From: Paracoccus sp. SCSIO 75233
GTDB taxonomy: Bacteria; Pseudomonadota; Alphaproteobacteria; Rhodobacterales; Rhodobacteraceae
Reading direction: 5' to 3'
DNA: 64,000 nt
NCBI RefSeq assembly: GCF_027912675.1
Contig: NZ_CP115757.1
Location: forward strand, 1,612,001-1,676,000
The translations under genes and the position numbers were made by a program. The notes below the pieces were generated by a model. That model was not told the origin of the DNA, searched no databases, and saw nothing but the letters and a program-made list of their open reading frames with translations. Positions 19,101 to 26,568 of this stretch are shown here, in pieces. Position 1 is the stretch's first letter, and every line of letters starts with the position of its first letter.

Positions 19101-19160
19101 CATCAGAAACAGTGCAATCGGCGGGACCGGGTTGCGGATGGACCAGGTCGATAGGTTCAT
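16104..19160 (-). CDS. RND-family efflux permease (HAE1/AcrB type)
   Basis: Proton-driven inner-membrane exporter of 1018 residues, with twelve predicted membrane segments in two repeats. The start NLSTWSIRNPVPPIALFLMLVLAG is typical of this clade. The proton-relay region VTGILVDDAIVEIENI carries paired acidic residues in TM4, and the mirrored second half has LMLMGIVTKNAIMLVEF. Large periplasmic loops (about 35-330 and 550-840) carry the porter and docking domains. It overlaps the adaptor gene upstream by 4 bases and rsmB downstream by 4 bases. No outer-membrane TolC-type gene is adjacent. Substrates cannot be inferred. Confidence 0.93.
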   Translation of the reverse strand: MNLSTWSIRNPVPPIALFLMLVLAGLFSFRSLAVTAFPNIDLPLVTISIGQPGAAPSELVTQVAQPLEDSIASITGVRHTTTTATDGLLSVLVEFELETDSDRAVNDVKDAVAGIRGDLPEGITEPVVRRLDVTGMPILTYAVRDDSRSIEELSDFVDDVVSRELATVDAVGKVSRLGGADREIKVELDPDRLLAHGLTAASVSQQLGARNIDLGGGRGDVAGTEFSIRALGAADTLEQLGATVIQAAGGATIRLDQLGEIIDGPSEERSFALYDGNPVVAFGIFRASGESDLEASEGSKEKLAELAETYPSTEIYLINDTTIYTESNFHRAMETLYEGAALAIIVVFLFLRNWRATLIAAVALPLSIIPTFLVMDLMGFTLNTISLLGITLVTGILVDDAIVEIENIVRHINMGVPAYQASEEAATEIGTTVIAISFSIVAVFAPVSFMSGIAGQYFKQFGLTVAVSVLFSLLVARIITPMMAAYFLKDAKHVEQGDGFIMRVLMRVSGWTLRHRLLTLIAGFLVFAGSIYSATLLPNEFMPPQDVGRSTIELELPPGSTVSDTEDAARQITRALDQFPEVASVFVEGGGQAVTSAQLFVDYGQKEDREKSQFVLEEEVRAALSGTPDMRLSFLNEEGANDLSISVLGDTEEAATVAAQRIAARMKQLPQLEDVTSSANLRRPEITVKPRPDLAAQLGVTSVDLATTLRVATIGDVEANLAKFNAGDSQLPIMVRLNEAARADLENIRNLRVPSSVGQVPLETVAEVGLSAGATEINRYDRRFQTSVSANLAGDTRLGEADAIVQAEALTIDFPEGAEIQASGDLEIMADIFEAFGTAMAAGIMLVYVVLVLLFRSFITPVSILLSLPLAIGGAIFGLYFFGFAMSLPVLIGFLMLMGIVTKNAIMLVEFALSSMAEGVPKRQALLDAVHKRARPIVMTTIAMTAGMVPSAIGSGAGGEFRSPMAIAVIGGLLLSTLLSLLFVPSLFSVIHGGQTRIGGWMSRRMGINKATHADAVS

Positions 19161-20467
19161 CGCCCTGCCCCCGCAACCGCCCTCATTGCGCCGCCATCTT
19201 CGCCGGCATCGGCCGATTCCTGCGGCGCATCGGCCTCGTCCGCGACCGCAGCCCCGTCATCGTCGCCTTCGGCATCTTCAACGACCGCATTGACCCGGTC
19301 GCCATCACGGAAGAACGCACCGGCACGGGACACGACCATCTCGCCCTCTTCCAGCCCGGACAGGATTTCCCGCCGGCCCTGCCAGATCGCGCCCGCGACC
19401 ACCTCCCGCGTTTCGATGATCCCGTCCCTGGCGACCTGTACCACCTCGACATCGCCGGAGGACAGCACAGCGGCCATCGGCACGCTCAGCCCCTCATGCC
19501 GGTCGACCACGACCCAGCCGGAGGCGAACAGGCCGCTGCGCAGACCGGGCACCTGCTCCAGCGAGACCCGCAACTCACCCAGACGCGTGACCGGGTCCAC
19601 GGCGGCAGGCAAGCGCCGCACCACGCCCTGAACCTCGCCCAGCCCGGCGACGCTCGCCACCGCCGGATCATCGACCGCCAGCCGCTCCAGCGCGGTCTCG
19701 ATAATCTCCGCGCTCCATTCGATCTCGCCGCCTGCGACAATGGTGAACATCGGCTCGCCTGCGGCGCTGCCGACCGCGCCGATCTGCGCGTTGCGGTCGG
19801 TCACGATGCCGTCGACGGGTGCCGTGATCTCCGTCCGGGCCAGATTGAGGCGGGCGATTTCGACAGCAGCATCCGCCGTCGCCTTCGCGGCCTCCGCCAC
19901 GGCGAGACCATCCGTCGCAGAGGCCGAGGCCGCGCGCGCCGCCGCCTCATTCGCGACAACCTGATCAAGCGCCGCCTGCGTGGCCGTTCCGCCGCGCTGC
20001 AAACGCCGGGTTCGCTCCAAGGCCGCCGCCGCCTGAACAAGTGCCGCCTCCGCCCGGTCGATCTCGCTGCGCGCCTGTCCGACCGCAGCCCCTGCCCGCT
20101 GCGCCTCCGCCTCTGCCTGCGCAAGCTGGGCGCGCACCGTCAGATCGGACAGCCTCGCCAGAACCTGCCCGCGCGAGACCTGATCGCCCGGCTCCGCCAG
20201 CAGTTCCATGATTTCATAGCCGGAGAGCTGCGGATAAACGAGCGCCTCCTGCCGCGGCACCAGCGAACCCGACATCGGCACCCGAATCTCGATCGGGGCC
20301 ATGCGGGCGGCGGATACGGTCGCGGCCTGAGCCTGCACCTCCTGAGCCTGAGCCTCCGCCTCCGCATCCTGCGCGACTGCCGGCATCGCAAACGCGAATA
20401 TCACGGCAAAAACTGCCGATACAAAAATAGAAAAACACCGTTCTGAGAATAGAAAAATCGGTTTCAT
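19157..20467 (-). CDS. RND efflux periplasmic adaptor (membrane fusion protein)
   Basis: HlyD/AcrA-type adaptor of 436 residues that links the permease to an outer-membrane channel. A signal or membrane anchor runs over residues 8-32 (ending MPAVAQDA). A barrel-sandwich half motif SGSLVPRQEALVYPQLSGYE and a long alpha-hairpin rich in Ala, Glu and Arg (about 110-200) follow, then LARTEITAPVDGIVTDRNAQIG. An acidic tail (DAEGDDDGAAVADEADAPQES) closes the protein. The open frame begins at 20542, but the signal peptide sets the start at 20467. It is translationally coupled to the permease. Confidence 0.9.
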   Translation of the reverse strand: MKPIFLFSERCFSIFVSAVFAVIFAFAMPAVAQDAEAEAQAQEVQAQAATVSAARMAPIEIRVPMSGSLVPRQEALVYPQLSGYEIMELLAEPGDQVSRGQVLARLSDLTVRAQLAQAEAEAQRAGAAVGQARSEIDRAEAALVQAAAALERTRRLQRGGTATQAALDQVVANEAAARAASASATDGLAVAEAAKATADAAVEIARLNLARTEITAPVDGIVTDRNAQIGAVGSAAGEPMFTIVAGGEIEWSAEIIETALERLAVDDPAVASVAGLGEVQGVVRRLPAAVDPVTRLGELRVSLEQVPGLRSGLFASGWVVVDRHEGLSVPMAAVLSSGDVEVVQVARDGIIETREVVAGAIWQGRREILSGLEEGEMVVSRAGAFFRDGDRVNAVVEDAEGDDDGAAVADEADAPQESADAGEDGGAMRAVAGAGR

Positions 20468-20741
20468 CCGGAAAATGCTCGTCCCCTGCGGCCCGCCGGT
20501 CCGTCGCGCGAATTCAGGCGACAATGGCGGACTCCTCGTCATCTGTCAGGCTAGCCGATGCGCTGCCCCGAGGGAATAGGCAGGACCCTGCGTCAGCCTT
20601 CACAAAAGCAACAGGAATCTGCGATGTCCCGGCCTGACATCGCGCGGCTTTCGCATCAATCCGCGCATGGCGGACCGGGATAAGCTTGCGCAATCCGCCG
20701 CGAGCCGCCATCAACGGGCTTGCCGCGACCGAGAGGGACTG

Positions 20742-21965
20742 ATGGACAAGATCGACCTGCCTGAGCGCCCGGGCTGGCGCGACCGCGCCGCCGAGCTGGG
20801 TTTCACCTTCGCCGATATGGGGGGCGAACCCTATTGGGACGAAAGCACCGCATACCGCTTCACCCTGCGTGAGATCGAGGACAATATCGAAGACCCCGCG
20901 ACAGAGCTTCACGCCATGACGCGCGAGGCCGTCGCCACGGCGCTGGCCAGCGACGACTGGCTGACCCGCATGGCGATCCCCGAAGCACATTGGGATTTCA
21001 TCGCCGATAGCTGGAAAAACGGCGAGCCCGAGCTTTATGGGAGGATGGATTTTTCCTATTCCGGCGACGGTCCGGCCAAGCTGTTGGAATACAACGCCGA
21101 CACGCCCACATCGCTTTACGAATCTGCCTCCTTCCAGTGGCTCTGGCTGGAGGAGCAGCAAAAACTGGGGGTGATCTCGCCCGATACCGACCAGTTCAAC
21201 GGCATCTACGAGGCACTCGTCACCCGCTGGGCCGCCATCGCCGCAACGGGCGAGGACATCCATTTCGCCGCCGACAAGGACAACCCCGAGGATTATGCCA
21301 CGGTCGAAACCCTTGCCTACGCGGCCCGCGAGGCAGGGCTGGGCGCGCATTTCACCGACCTCGCCGGGATCGGGCTGACCGATGAGGGGCAGTTCGCGGA
21401 TGACGAGGACCGGGTGATCGGCACGCTATTCAAGCTTTACCCGTGGGAGGACATGCTGCGCGACGATTTCGCCCGGCATCTCGCCGCGTCGGGTGCGCGC
21501 TTCATCGAGCCGCCTTGGAAAGCGGTCCTGTCCAACAAGGCCATCCTGCCGCTGCTCTGGCAGATGTTCCCCGGCCATCCGAACCTGCTTCCCGCGTTTT
21601 TCGAAGCCGACATCGCCGATGCGCTTCAGGGCGGCATTCCGCCGCGCAGCGTCTCGCAAGCCTTCGCGAAGGCCGAAGACGCGCTTTTGCAGGGCCATGT
21701 CAGCAAACCGATCTTTTCGCGCGAAGGTGCCGGGGTTATCATCCGTGAGGCCGGGCGCGAAACCGACCGCGCCCCGGATGACAGCTATGACGACCACCCA
21801 CGCATCATTCAGGCGCTCGCGCCGCTGCCCGATTTCGGCGGCTTTCACCCGGTGATCGGCGCGTGGATCATCGGCGACGCCTGTGTCGGCATGGGTCTGC
21901 GCGAAGACACCAGCCGCATCACGCATAATATGTCGCGGTTCAAGCCGCATTATATCGAGGACTGA
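20742..21965 (+). CDS. Glutathionylspermidine synthase family protein (YgiC-like)
   Basis: ATP-grasp ligase-like protein of 407 residues related to the synthetase half of glutathionylspermidine synthetase; YgiC itself has no proven reaction. Family motifs are visible: GEPYWDESTAYRFTLREIEDN, RMDFSYSGDGPAKLLEYNADTPTSLYE, LFKLYPWEDM, WKAVLSNKAILPLLW and FSREGAGVIIRE, ending IGDACVGMGLREDTSRITHNMSRFKPHYI. Metal and ATP residues of the grasp fold therefore look intact. The start at 20742 follows GAGAGGGACTG. The next gene, 2 bases later, is the ygiB-type partner, the same pair as in E. coli ygiBC. Confidence 0.9.
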   Translation: MDKIDLPERPGWRDRAAELGFTFADMGGEPYWDESTAYRFTLREIEDNIEDPATELHAMTREAVATALASDDWLTRMAIPEAHWDFIADSWKNGEPELYGRMDFSYSGDGPAKLLEYNADTPTSLYESASFQWLWLEEQQKLGVISPDTDQFNGIYEALVTRWAAIAATGEDIHFAADKDNPEDYATVETLAYAAREAGLGAHFTDLAGIGLTDEGQFADDEDRVIGTLFKLYPWEDMLRDDFARHLAASGARFIEPPWKAVLSNKAILPLLWQMFPGHPNLLPAFFEADIADALQGGIPPRSVSQAFAKAEDALLQGHVSKPIFSREGAGVIIREAGRETDRAPDDSYDDHPRIIQALAPLPDFGGFHPVIGAWIIGDACVGMGLREDTSRITHNMSRFKPHYIED

Positions 21966-21967
21966 CC

Positions 21968-22573
21968 ATGACCGCACCGATCCGCAAACGCTCGCGCCAC
22001 GTCGCCCTGTTTCTGGCCGGAACCGCCGTGATGGGGCTGGCGGCGTGTGAGGAGGAAAAGACCGACGCCGCCGCCTTCCCCGATCTGCAAAGCTGCATTG
22101 CCGAGGCCGAGAAAGGCTCGCTGTTCTTCACCGCCGAGGATTGCGAAACCCAGTTCGCCGAAGCCCAGCAGACCCATCTGGAGACCGCGCCCCGCTACGA
22201 TTCCAAGGAGCTTTGCGAACAGGAGCACGGGGCCGGCAATTGCGAAACCGATCCGGCGGCGCAGAATCAGTCCGGCGGCGGCTCGATCTTCATGCCGCTG
22301 TTCATGGGCTATATGCTCGGCTCGATGCTGGGCGGCGGTCGCGGCGTGACCTCTCAACCGATGGTGCGCACGGCGTCGGGCAATTATGCGACCCCGGACG
22401 GCAAGCAGAGCTTCGCGACGAATCGCGGCACCGGCCGGGTCTCCAGCTCCGCCTTCACCAAGGCCCCGACCACAATGGGCAAGGCACCGATGACCCCCGC
22501 ACAGGTCAGCCAGCGTGGCGGCTTCGGCGCATCCTCCACCTCGCGCGGCGGCGCGGCGCGCAGTGGTGGCTGA
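21968..22573 (+). CDS. DUF1190 lipoprotein (YgiB-like)
   Basis: Predicted lipoprotein of 201 residues. A basic start and hydrophobic stretch end in the lipobox GLAAC with C27. The DUF1190 core shows paired cysteines in DLQSCIAEAEKG, FFTAEDCETQFAEAQ, SKELCEQEHGAGNCE, then a Gly/Ser-rich half with a short hydrophobic GSIFMPLFMGYMLGSMLGGG and a disordered tail ending in Gly-rich repeats. It is 2 bases behind the YgiC-like gene, so the two form an operon. Function unknown; the conserved pairing suggests an envelope process with the ligase-like protein. Confidence 0.88.
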   Translation: MTAPIRKRSRHVALFLAGTAVMGLAACEEEKTDAAAFPDLQSCIAEAEKGSLFFTAEDCETQFAEAQQTHLETAPRYDSKELCEQEHGAGNCETDPAAQNQSGGGSIFMPLFMGYMLGSMLGGGRGVTSQPMVRTASGNYATPDGKQSFATNRGTGRVSSSAFTKAPTTMGKAPMTPAQVSQRGGFGASSTSRGGAARSGG

Positions 22574-22813
22574 ACACCGCATCATGCCGGCTATCATCAG
22601 TCAGATATTTCTGGCTTTCCGTCAAATTTCTGAGCCAATGTCAATGCAGACTTTCGATCGCGGTGCGGCGAAGGCCGGGTTTGAGCCCTTAGCAACTGAT
22701 GCTGCAATGTGTATGAATGTCCGGGTTCACGGCTTTGGGCGCAAGTAACATACAAGGGCTTATGCGCCCATGCTCACGATATGAACCGATAAGGCTCTCT
22801 ATGTAAGCCTTGC
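22574..22813. other. Non-coding left flank of the AT-rich cassette
   Basis: 240 bases without a supported gene. A weak hairpin (AAGGCT at 22791-22796 with AGCCTT at 22806-22811) lies just downstream of the cassette's last stop but lacks a U-run. Confidence 0.5.
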
Positions 22814-23509
22814 CTAGATCAACTTGAATTGCCCAACGTCACTCACTCCATCGCGCAAAGAATTGAAATCAACTGACCTACCACCACATTGTCCAGGCAA
22901 ATACTGCTCTATTTCATATCGATCAGCAGCCAAAGCATCCTTGGAACCAACAAATCCATGGGAATGGGAAAGCCAGCGCAGTGTGATGAGGTCCGATGTT
23001 TTGAGTACGCGCAACGCCTCGCCAGACCCATACGCACCAATTCTGTACTTTCCGCCATCGGCCTCGAAAACCTTATTTATTTCAGAGAAGTAGCCAACTA
23101 CCTCCTTGGTATAAAATTTAATTCCAGGAATTGATCCGACAAAGTCACCATCCACACCGAAATAAATCGCGCTACCGCTTGGTTGGCGCAGTTCAGTGGC
23201 CATTTTCAAGGCCCGTTCAGCGTCATTTAGACCTCGATTTTTCCAGTCTTCGAAGGTTTCTGATTTATTGTTGTTATGCTGAAAAACAACTAAAATAGAC
23301 ATTCCAGCTTTAGAAATTATTGGTATTTCATATTCTCTAAGGCGCTTTCCCGGCAATGTTTCATTTTCGTAATCATAGTAGCGGGCAACAATGGAAACGC
23401 CGACGTCTTTCATGTGGTCAACAAAGGAATCTGTAGCCTGAAAGGATGTATCGACCATCTGTACGCCACTAGCGATACGACAGTAATCTTTCGATTTTTT
23501 GGCGGCCAT
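22814..23509 (-). CDS. DUF1906 (Rv2525c-like) glycoside-hydrolase-like protein
   Basis: Predicted TIM-barrel protein of 231 residues of the DUF1906 group, which is related to GH25 lysozymes and found in peptidoglycan-acting proteins and phage lysins. Typical features are the start GVQMVDTSFQATDSFVDHMKDVGVSIVARYYDY, the strand SGSAIYFGVDGDF, an EINKVF helix, KYRIGAYGSGEALRVL, and a final YEIEQYLPGQCGG...VDFNSLRDG where this family ends with D-x-N. No signal peptide or membrane segment is present. Base composition is very different from the rest of the window (23281-23340 has 15 G+C of 60). It lies 6 bases after the M15 peptidase gene and is surely co-transcribed. Hydrolase activity is inferred only. 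Confidence 0.85.
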   Translation of the reverse strand: MAAKKSKDYCRIASGVQMVDTSFQATDSFVDHMKDVGVSIVARYYDYENETLPGKRLREYEIPIISKAGMSILVVFQHNNNKSETFEDWKNRGLNDAERALKMATELRQPSGSAIYFGVDGDFVGSIPGIKFYTKEVVGYFSEINKVFEADGGKYRIGAYGSGEALRVLKTSDLITLRWLSHSHGFVGSKDALAADRYEIEQYLPGQCGGRSVDFNSLRDGVSDVGQFKLI

Positions 23510-23515
23510 GGTACT

Positions 23516-24187
23516 CTATGAAGTTAAAGGTGAGCGCTCAGAAGATTTACCAAATTTTTCAACCATTAGGTTGTTAATTTGCTTTGCGGAATACATCTTG
23601 CCTGGCGACGAAGGCCCGGCGGCTTGGATGTGGCCACAGTCTTTGAATGACCAGAAATACCCTGAGGTCAGACCGAGATCGCGCGCGGTTTCCGCATAGA
23701 CCTTGTAGTGCGGATCACATGACCATGCGGCTGCTCCACCAACTGATCTATAGACGTCAACCGCGTTTCCATATTGATGCCAGCTATACCCAGGAAGGGC
23801 GTTTGTGACCCTTTGGTCTGGCCCCTGCGGGCCGACATCCCGAAGAACAGCAGCTAGAAAATCCGCCCCTTGAGATTTCAGTTTTGCTATTGCTTCGTTG
23901 ACAACAGTTGTAGATCTCGATTGGCGCCAAAGTCTAGCTTGCTCCCATGGATCGCGAAGGCCAAAATAGGGCACCATTAAATATCCCTGCTCTTCACAAA
24001 TGCCGAGAACTTTTTGAACCTTATCAGCAAAGTCCTTCTCTAGATCACCAAAACTAAAACGAAGCCCAAAGCGCGCCGTTTTATTTATTGAGAACGAGTT
24101 TTCATCGAGCGGGACATCAAACAGGCCATCATCGTCGTCGGAGTTGGTCAACGCTTCAAATTCGGTTTCAAATTCTTCAAGTGACAT
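23516..24187 (-). CDS. M15-family peptidase (D-Ala-D-Ala carboxypeptidase / L-Ala-D-Glu endopeptidase type)
   Basis: Predicted zinc peptidase of 223 residues acting on peptidoglycan peptides. The VanY/endolysin motifs are complete: GLRDPWEQARLW (R78), SWHQYGNAVDV with zinc ligands H137 and D144, and GHIQ with H186. A 45-residue acidic N-terminal segment (FETEFEALTNSDDDDGLFDVP) precedes the domain and there is no signal peptide. AAGGGG lies 8 bases before the ATG at 24187; the frame is open to 24250. Like its partner it is AT-rich and rich in rare codons for this genome, so recent acquisition is likely. No immunity-like gene is visible beside it. Confidence 0.88.
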   Translation of the reverse strand: MSLEEFETEFEALTNSDDDDGLFDVPLDENSFSINKTARFGLRFSFGDLEKDFADKVQKVLGICEEQGYLMVPYFGLRDPWEQARLWRQSRSTTVVNEAIAKLKSQGADFLAAVLRDVGPQGPDQRVTNALPGYSWHQYGNAVDVYRSVGGAAAWSCDPHYKVYAETARDLGLTSGYFWSFKDCGHIQAAGPSSPGKMYSAKQINNLMVEKFGKSSERSPLTS

Positions 24188-24600
24188 GAAGTTCACCCCT
24201 TCACTTAACCTTACCCAAGAAATGATACCACATGCTGTCCGATGAGTCACTTCGGATGCTCAGGGGTTGTGAGGGAAGGAAGCATCGAAATTTTACCCCT
24301 GTTTTTTGACCTCGTTGGCCCCATGTGTACCATATGAACGACCGTTCACACCGGACACAGTGCGACTGGTGCACAAGTCATGAGCTTTGGGCCTTATTCA
24401 GAAGCTCAAGAAACCAGACTGTGTAAATGGCGCACAGATCCGGTGCGGGGTTCGGCAGCTTCGCAGCCCCTTGTTTGAGCAGACCTTGGATCGTCGTCAC
24501 CGAACGGCAGCTTCGTCCCGCTTACCAGCTCCCTTGAGGGGCCGGTGTCTAAGGTCCGGTTTGGGAAAGAGCTGCATGACGTTCCGCACAGGCGGGAAAC
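24188..24600. other. Non-coding right flank of the AT-rich cassette
   Basis: About 410 bases with no supported gene. It should carry the cassette promoter at its left end. A short inverted repeat GAACG-AC-CGTTC stands near 24334. The right part returns to high GC. No integrase, IS end or direct repeat matching the left flank was found. Confidence 0.5.
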
Positions 24601-24629
24601 GAAAAACGGCGCCCGAGAGGGCGCCGTTC
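24601..24629 (-). terminator. acpP terminator
   Basis: A perfect 10-bp stem (24605-24614 with 24619-24628) with loop GAGA, then U-rich tail on the minus strand. It is 27 bases after the acpP stop. Confidence 0.9.
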
Positions 24630-24655
24630 AGCATTCCATCATCAATCGGACCGGA

Positions 24656-24889
24656 TCAGACCGCGCCCTTGATGAAGTTCACAGCATCACCGAAAGTCTG
24701 GATGGTTTCGGCTGCGTCATCCGGGATCTCGATGCCGAATTCTTCTTCGAATGCCATGACCAGCTCAACGGTGTCGAGGCTGTCTGCACCCAGATCGTCG
24801 ATGAACGAAGCGGATTCGACCACCTTGTCCTCTTCAACGCCGAGATGCTCGACAACGATTTTTTTCACGCGATCAGCAATATCGCTCAT
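24656..24889 (-). CDS. acpP: Acyl carrier protein
   Basis: Carrier of growing acyl chains in fatty-acid synthesis, 77 residues and strongly acidic. The phosphopantetheine site is S37 in [21 protein letters not shown], and the [20 protein letters not shown] helix is canonical. It has its own promoter (24974-25001) and terminator and is separated from fabG by a terminator and 235 bases, which fits the much higher expression ACP needs. The Kdo and lipid enzymes in this window depend on it indirectly. Confidence 0.98.
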   Translation of the reverse strand: MSDIADRVKKIVVEHLGVEEDKVVESASFIDDLGADSLDTVELVMAFEEEFGIEIPDDAAETIQTFGDAVNFIKGAV

Positions 24890-24973
24890 GTTTTTCCCTC
24901 ATGTTCGCGGGCACATGCCCAAGGTTAGCGGCCATGCCGCGATGCCGGGGTAATCCCCTTTGCGTCAATCCCG

Positions 24974-25001
24974 CATATAGCAGCGGAATGGCCCCATGCA
25001 A
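24974..25001 (-). promoter_or_regulatory. acpP promoter
   Basis: Minus strand TTGCAT (25001-24996), 16 bases, TATATG (24979-24974); the predicted start near 24967 leaves a leader of about 78 bases. Confidence 0.55.
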
Positions 25002-25092
25002 CCGCTTTCGCCGGAAAATCATGGCTGACAGGCGGCAAATCGCGGTCGGTTCCGCTCTGCAAACCCTGCGCCAGACCCCGCCGAAAGCGAGT

Positions 25093-25117
25093 AAAACCGG
25101 GCGTTTCAGCCGCCCGG
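25093..25117 (-). terminator. fabG terminator
   Basis: CCGGGCG/CGCCCGG stem (25097-25103 with 25111-25117), 7-base loop, UUUU on the minus strand, 8 bases after the fabG stop. It insulates fabD-racemase-fabG from acpP. Confidence 0.8.
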
Positions 25118-25124
25118 ACGCCCG

Positions 25125-25862
25125 TCAGACCATTGCCATGCCGCCATTGACATGCAGCGTTGCGCCGGTGACGTAGCCCGCCTCTGCACTGGCGAGATAA
25201 AGTGCCGCAGAGGCAATATCTTCGGGCTTACCCATGCTGCCCGCCGGGATCTGGGCCAGAATCTTGCCCTTCTGATCGTCGTTCAGCTTGTCGGTCATCG
25301 CCGTGGCGATAAAGCCCGGTGCGATGCAGTTCACGGTGATATTGCGGCTCGCGACCTCATAGGCCAGCGATTTCGACATGCCGACCAGACCGGCCTTTGC
25401 AGCGGCATAGTTGCCCTGCCCCGGATTGCCCGTGGTCCCGACGACGGAGGTGATGTTCACGATCCGGCCCCAGCGGGATTTCATCATCCCCCGCAGCACC
25501 GCGCGGCAGAGGCGGAAGCTGGAGGTCAGGTTGACATCGATCACCTGCGCCCATTCCTCGTCCGACATGCGCATGAAGATATTGTCGCGGGTAATGCCAG
25601 CGTTGTTGACCAGAATATCCACCCCGCCCATTGCCTCGGCAGCGGCTTTGGGCAGCGCCTCGACCGCCTCGGCATCGCCCAGATTGGCGGTCACGACATG
25701 CGCCCGCTCGCCCAGCTTTCCCGCCAGATCGTTCAGCGGCGCCTCTCGCGTGCCTGACAAGGCGACCGTCGCCCCGGCGGCATGCAGCGCCTCGGCAACC
25801 GCGCCGCCAATGCCGCCCGACGCGCCGGTGATCAGGGCGCGTTTTCCTGTCAGATCAAACAT
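25125..25862 (-). CDS. fabG: 3-oxoacyl-[acyl-carrier-protein] reductase
   Basis: NADPH-dependent reductase of the second step of the fatty-acid elongation cycle, 245 residues. Rossmann motif TGASGGIGGAV, NNAG at 86-89, and catalytic S139, Y152, K156 (SVVGTTGNPGQGNYAAAKAG) match FabG, as does the C-terminal GYVTGATLHVNGGM. It overlaps the 3' end of the racemase-like gene by 8 bases and belongs to the fabD-racemase-fabG transcript. The open frame extends further upstream, but the family begins at MFDLTGK. Confidence 0.97.
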   Translation of the reverse strand: MFDLTGKRALITGASGGIGGAVAEALHAAGATVALSGTREAPLNDLAGKLGERAHVVTANLGDAEAVEALPKAAAEAMGGVDILVNNAGITRDNIFMRMSDEEWAQVIDVNLTSSFRLCRAVLRGMMKSRWGRIVNITSVVGTTGNPGQGNYAAAKAGLVGMSKSLAYEVASRNITVNCIAPGFIATAMTDKLNDDQKGKILAQIPAGSMGKPEDIASAALYLASAEAGYVTGATLHVNGGMAMV

Positions 25863-26565
25863 ATTTCTCTCCTGTCTCGAAAGAGGCGGCATTGAGCGCC
25901 GCCCGGCAGTGAATTTCGACCGTGTCGAACACGGGCGCAGCGACATTGTCCTGATTGAGCAGCAGGCCAACCTCGGTGCAGCCCAGAATGACGCAATCCG
26001 CGCCCTCCGCGATCATCGCAGCAGCGGCGTCCTGATAGATGCGCCGGCTGTCCTCGCGCACCTCCCCGCGGACCAGCTCGTCAAAGATGATCCGATGAAT
26101 TTCGCCGCGCGTCCCGGCATCCGGCAGGACGGGTTTCAGGCCGCTGGCGACCAGCCGGTCAACGTAGAAACGCCGCTCCATCGTGTAGGCGGTGCCGATC
26201 AAGGCGGGGCGGCGGAAGCCTGCGGCGTTGATTTTGTCGGCGGTCGCGTCAGCGATGTGGATCAGCGGCAATTTCGTCGCGGCTGCCACCTGATCGGCGA
26301 CCAGATGCATGGTGTTCGCGGCGATCACGATCACCCCGGCACCGGCCCGCTCCAGCCCCTGTGCCGCATCGACCAGAAGTGCCGCGGCACCGTCCCAGTC
26401 GTCGTCCTTCTGCATCTGTGCAATGGATGCGAAATCGACCGAATGCAGCAATATCCGCGCCGAGTGCAGCCCGCCCATGCGTTCCGCGACCATCTGGTTG
26501 AGCCGCGCATAATAATGGGCCGTCGAGACCCATGACATGCCGCCCAGAATACCGATCGGGCGCAT
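25855..26565 (-). CDS. Asp/Glu racemase-family protein lacking the first catalytic residue
   Basis: Cofactor-independent amino-acid racemase fold (YgeA/RacX branch), 236 residues. The family start MRPIGILGGMSWVSTAHYYARLN and the second catalytic motif ILGCTEVGLLL are intact. The first catalytic motif, normally C/T-N-T-x-H, reads AANTMH, with alanine at the first catalytic position (codon GCG near 26313). The protein may thus be a one-sided isomerase, a hydrolase-like variant or inactive. It sits 3 bases after fabD and overlaps fabG, an unusual insertion in the fab cluster. The substrate is unknown. Confidence 0.85.
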   Translation of the reverse strand: MRPIGILGGMSWVSTAHYYARLNQMVAERMGGLHSARILLHSVDFASIAQMQKDDDWDGAAALLVDAAQGLERAGAGVIVIAANTMHLVADQVAAATKLPLIHIADATADKINAAGFRRPALIGTAYTMERRFYVDRLVASGLKPVLPDAGTRGEIHRIIFDELVRGEVREDSRRIYQDAAAAMIAEGADCVILGCTEVGLLLNQDNVAAPVFDTVEIHCRAALNAASFETGEKYV

Positions 26566-26568
26566 GGT

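Noticed and set aside
24334..24345. Second LexA or regulator palindrome GAACGACCGTTC
   Set aside because: Spacing does not match GTTC-N7-GTTC; the arms are only 5 bases, so it is probably chance.
22574..24655. Prophage or genomic island with attachment repeats
   Set aside because: No integrase, structural phage gene, tRNA or flanking direct repeat was found; only a two-gene AT-rich cassette can be supported.
25855..26565. Calling the racemase-like gene a pseudogene
   Set aside because: The frame is full length with the second catalytic motif, intact fold motifs and tight operon packing; only one residue departs from the family.
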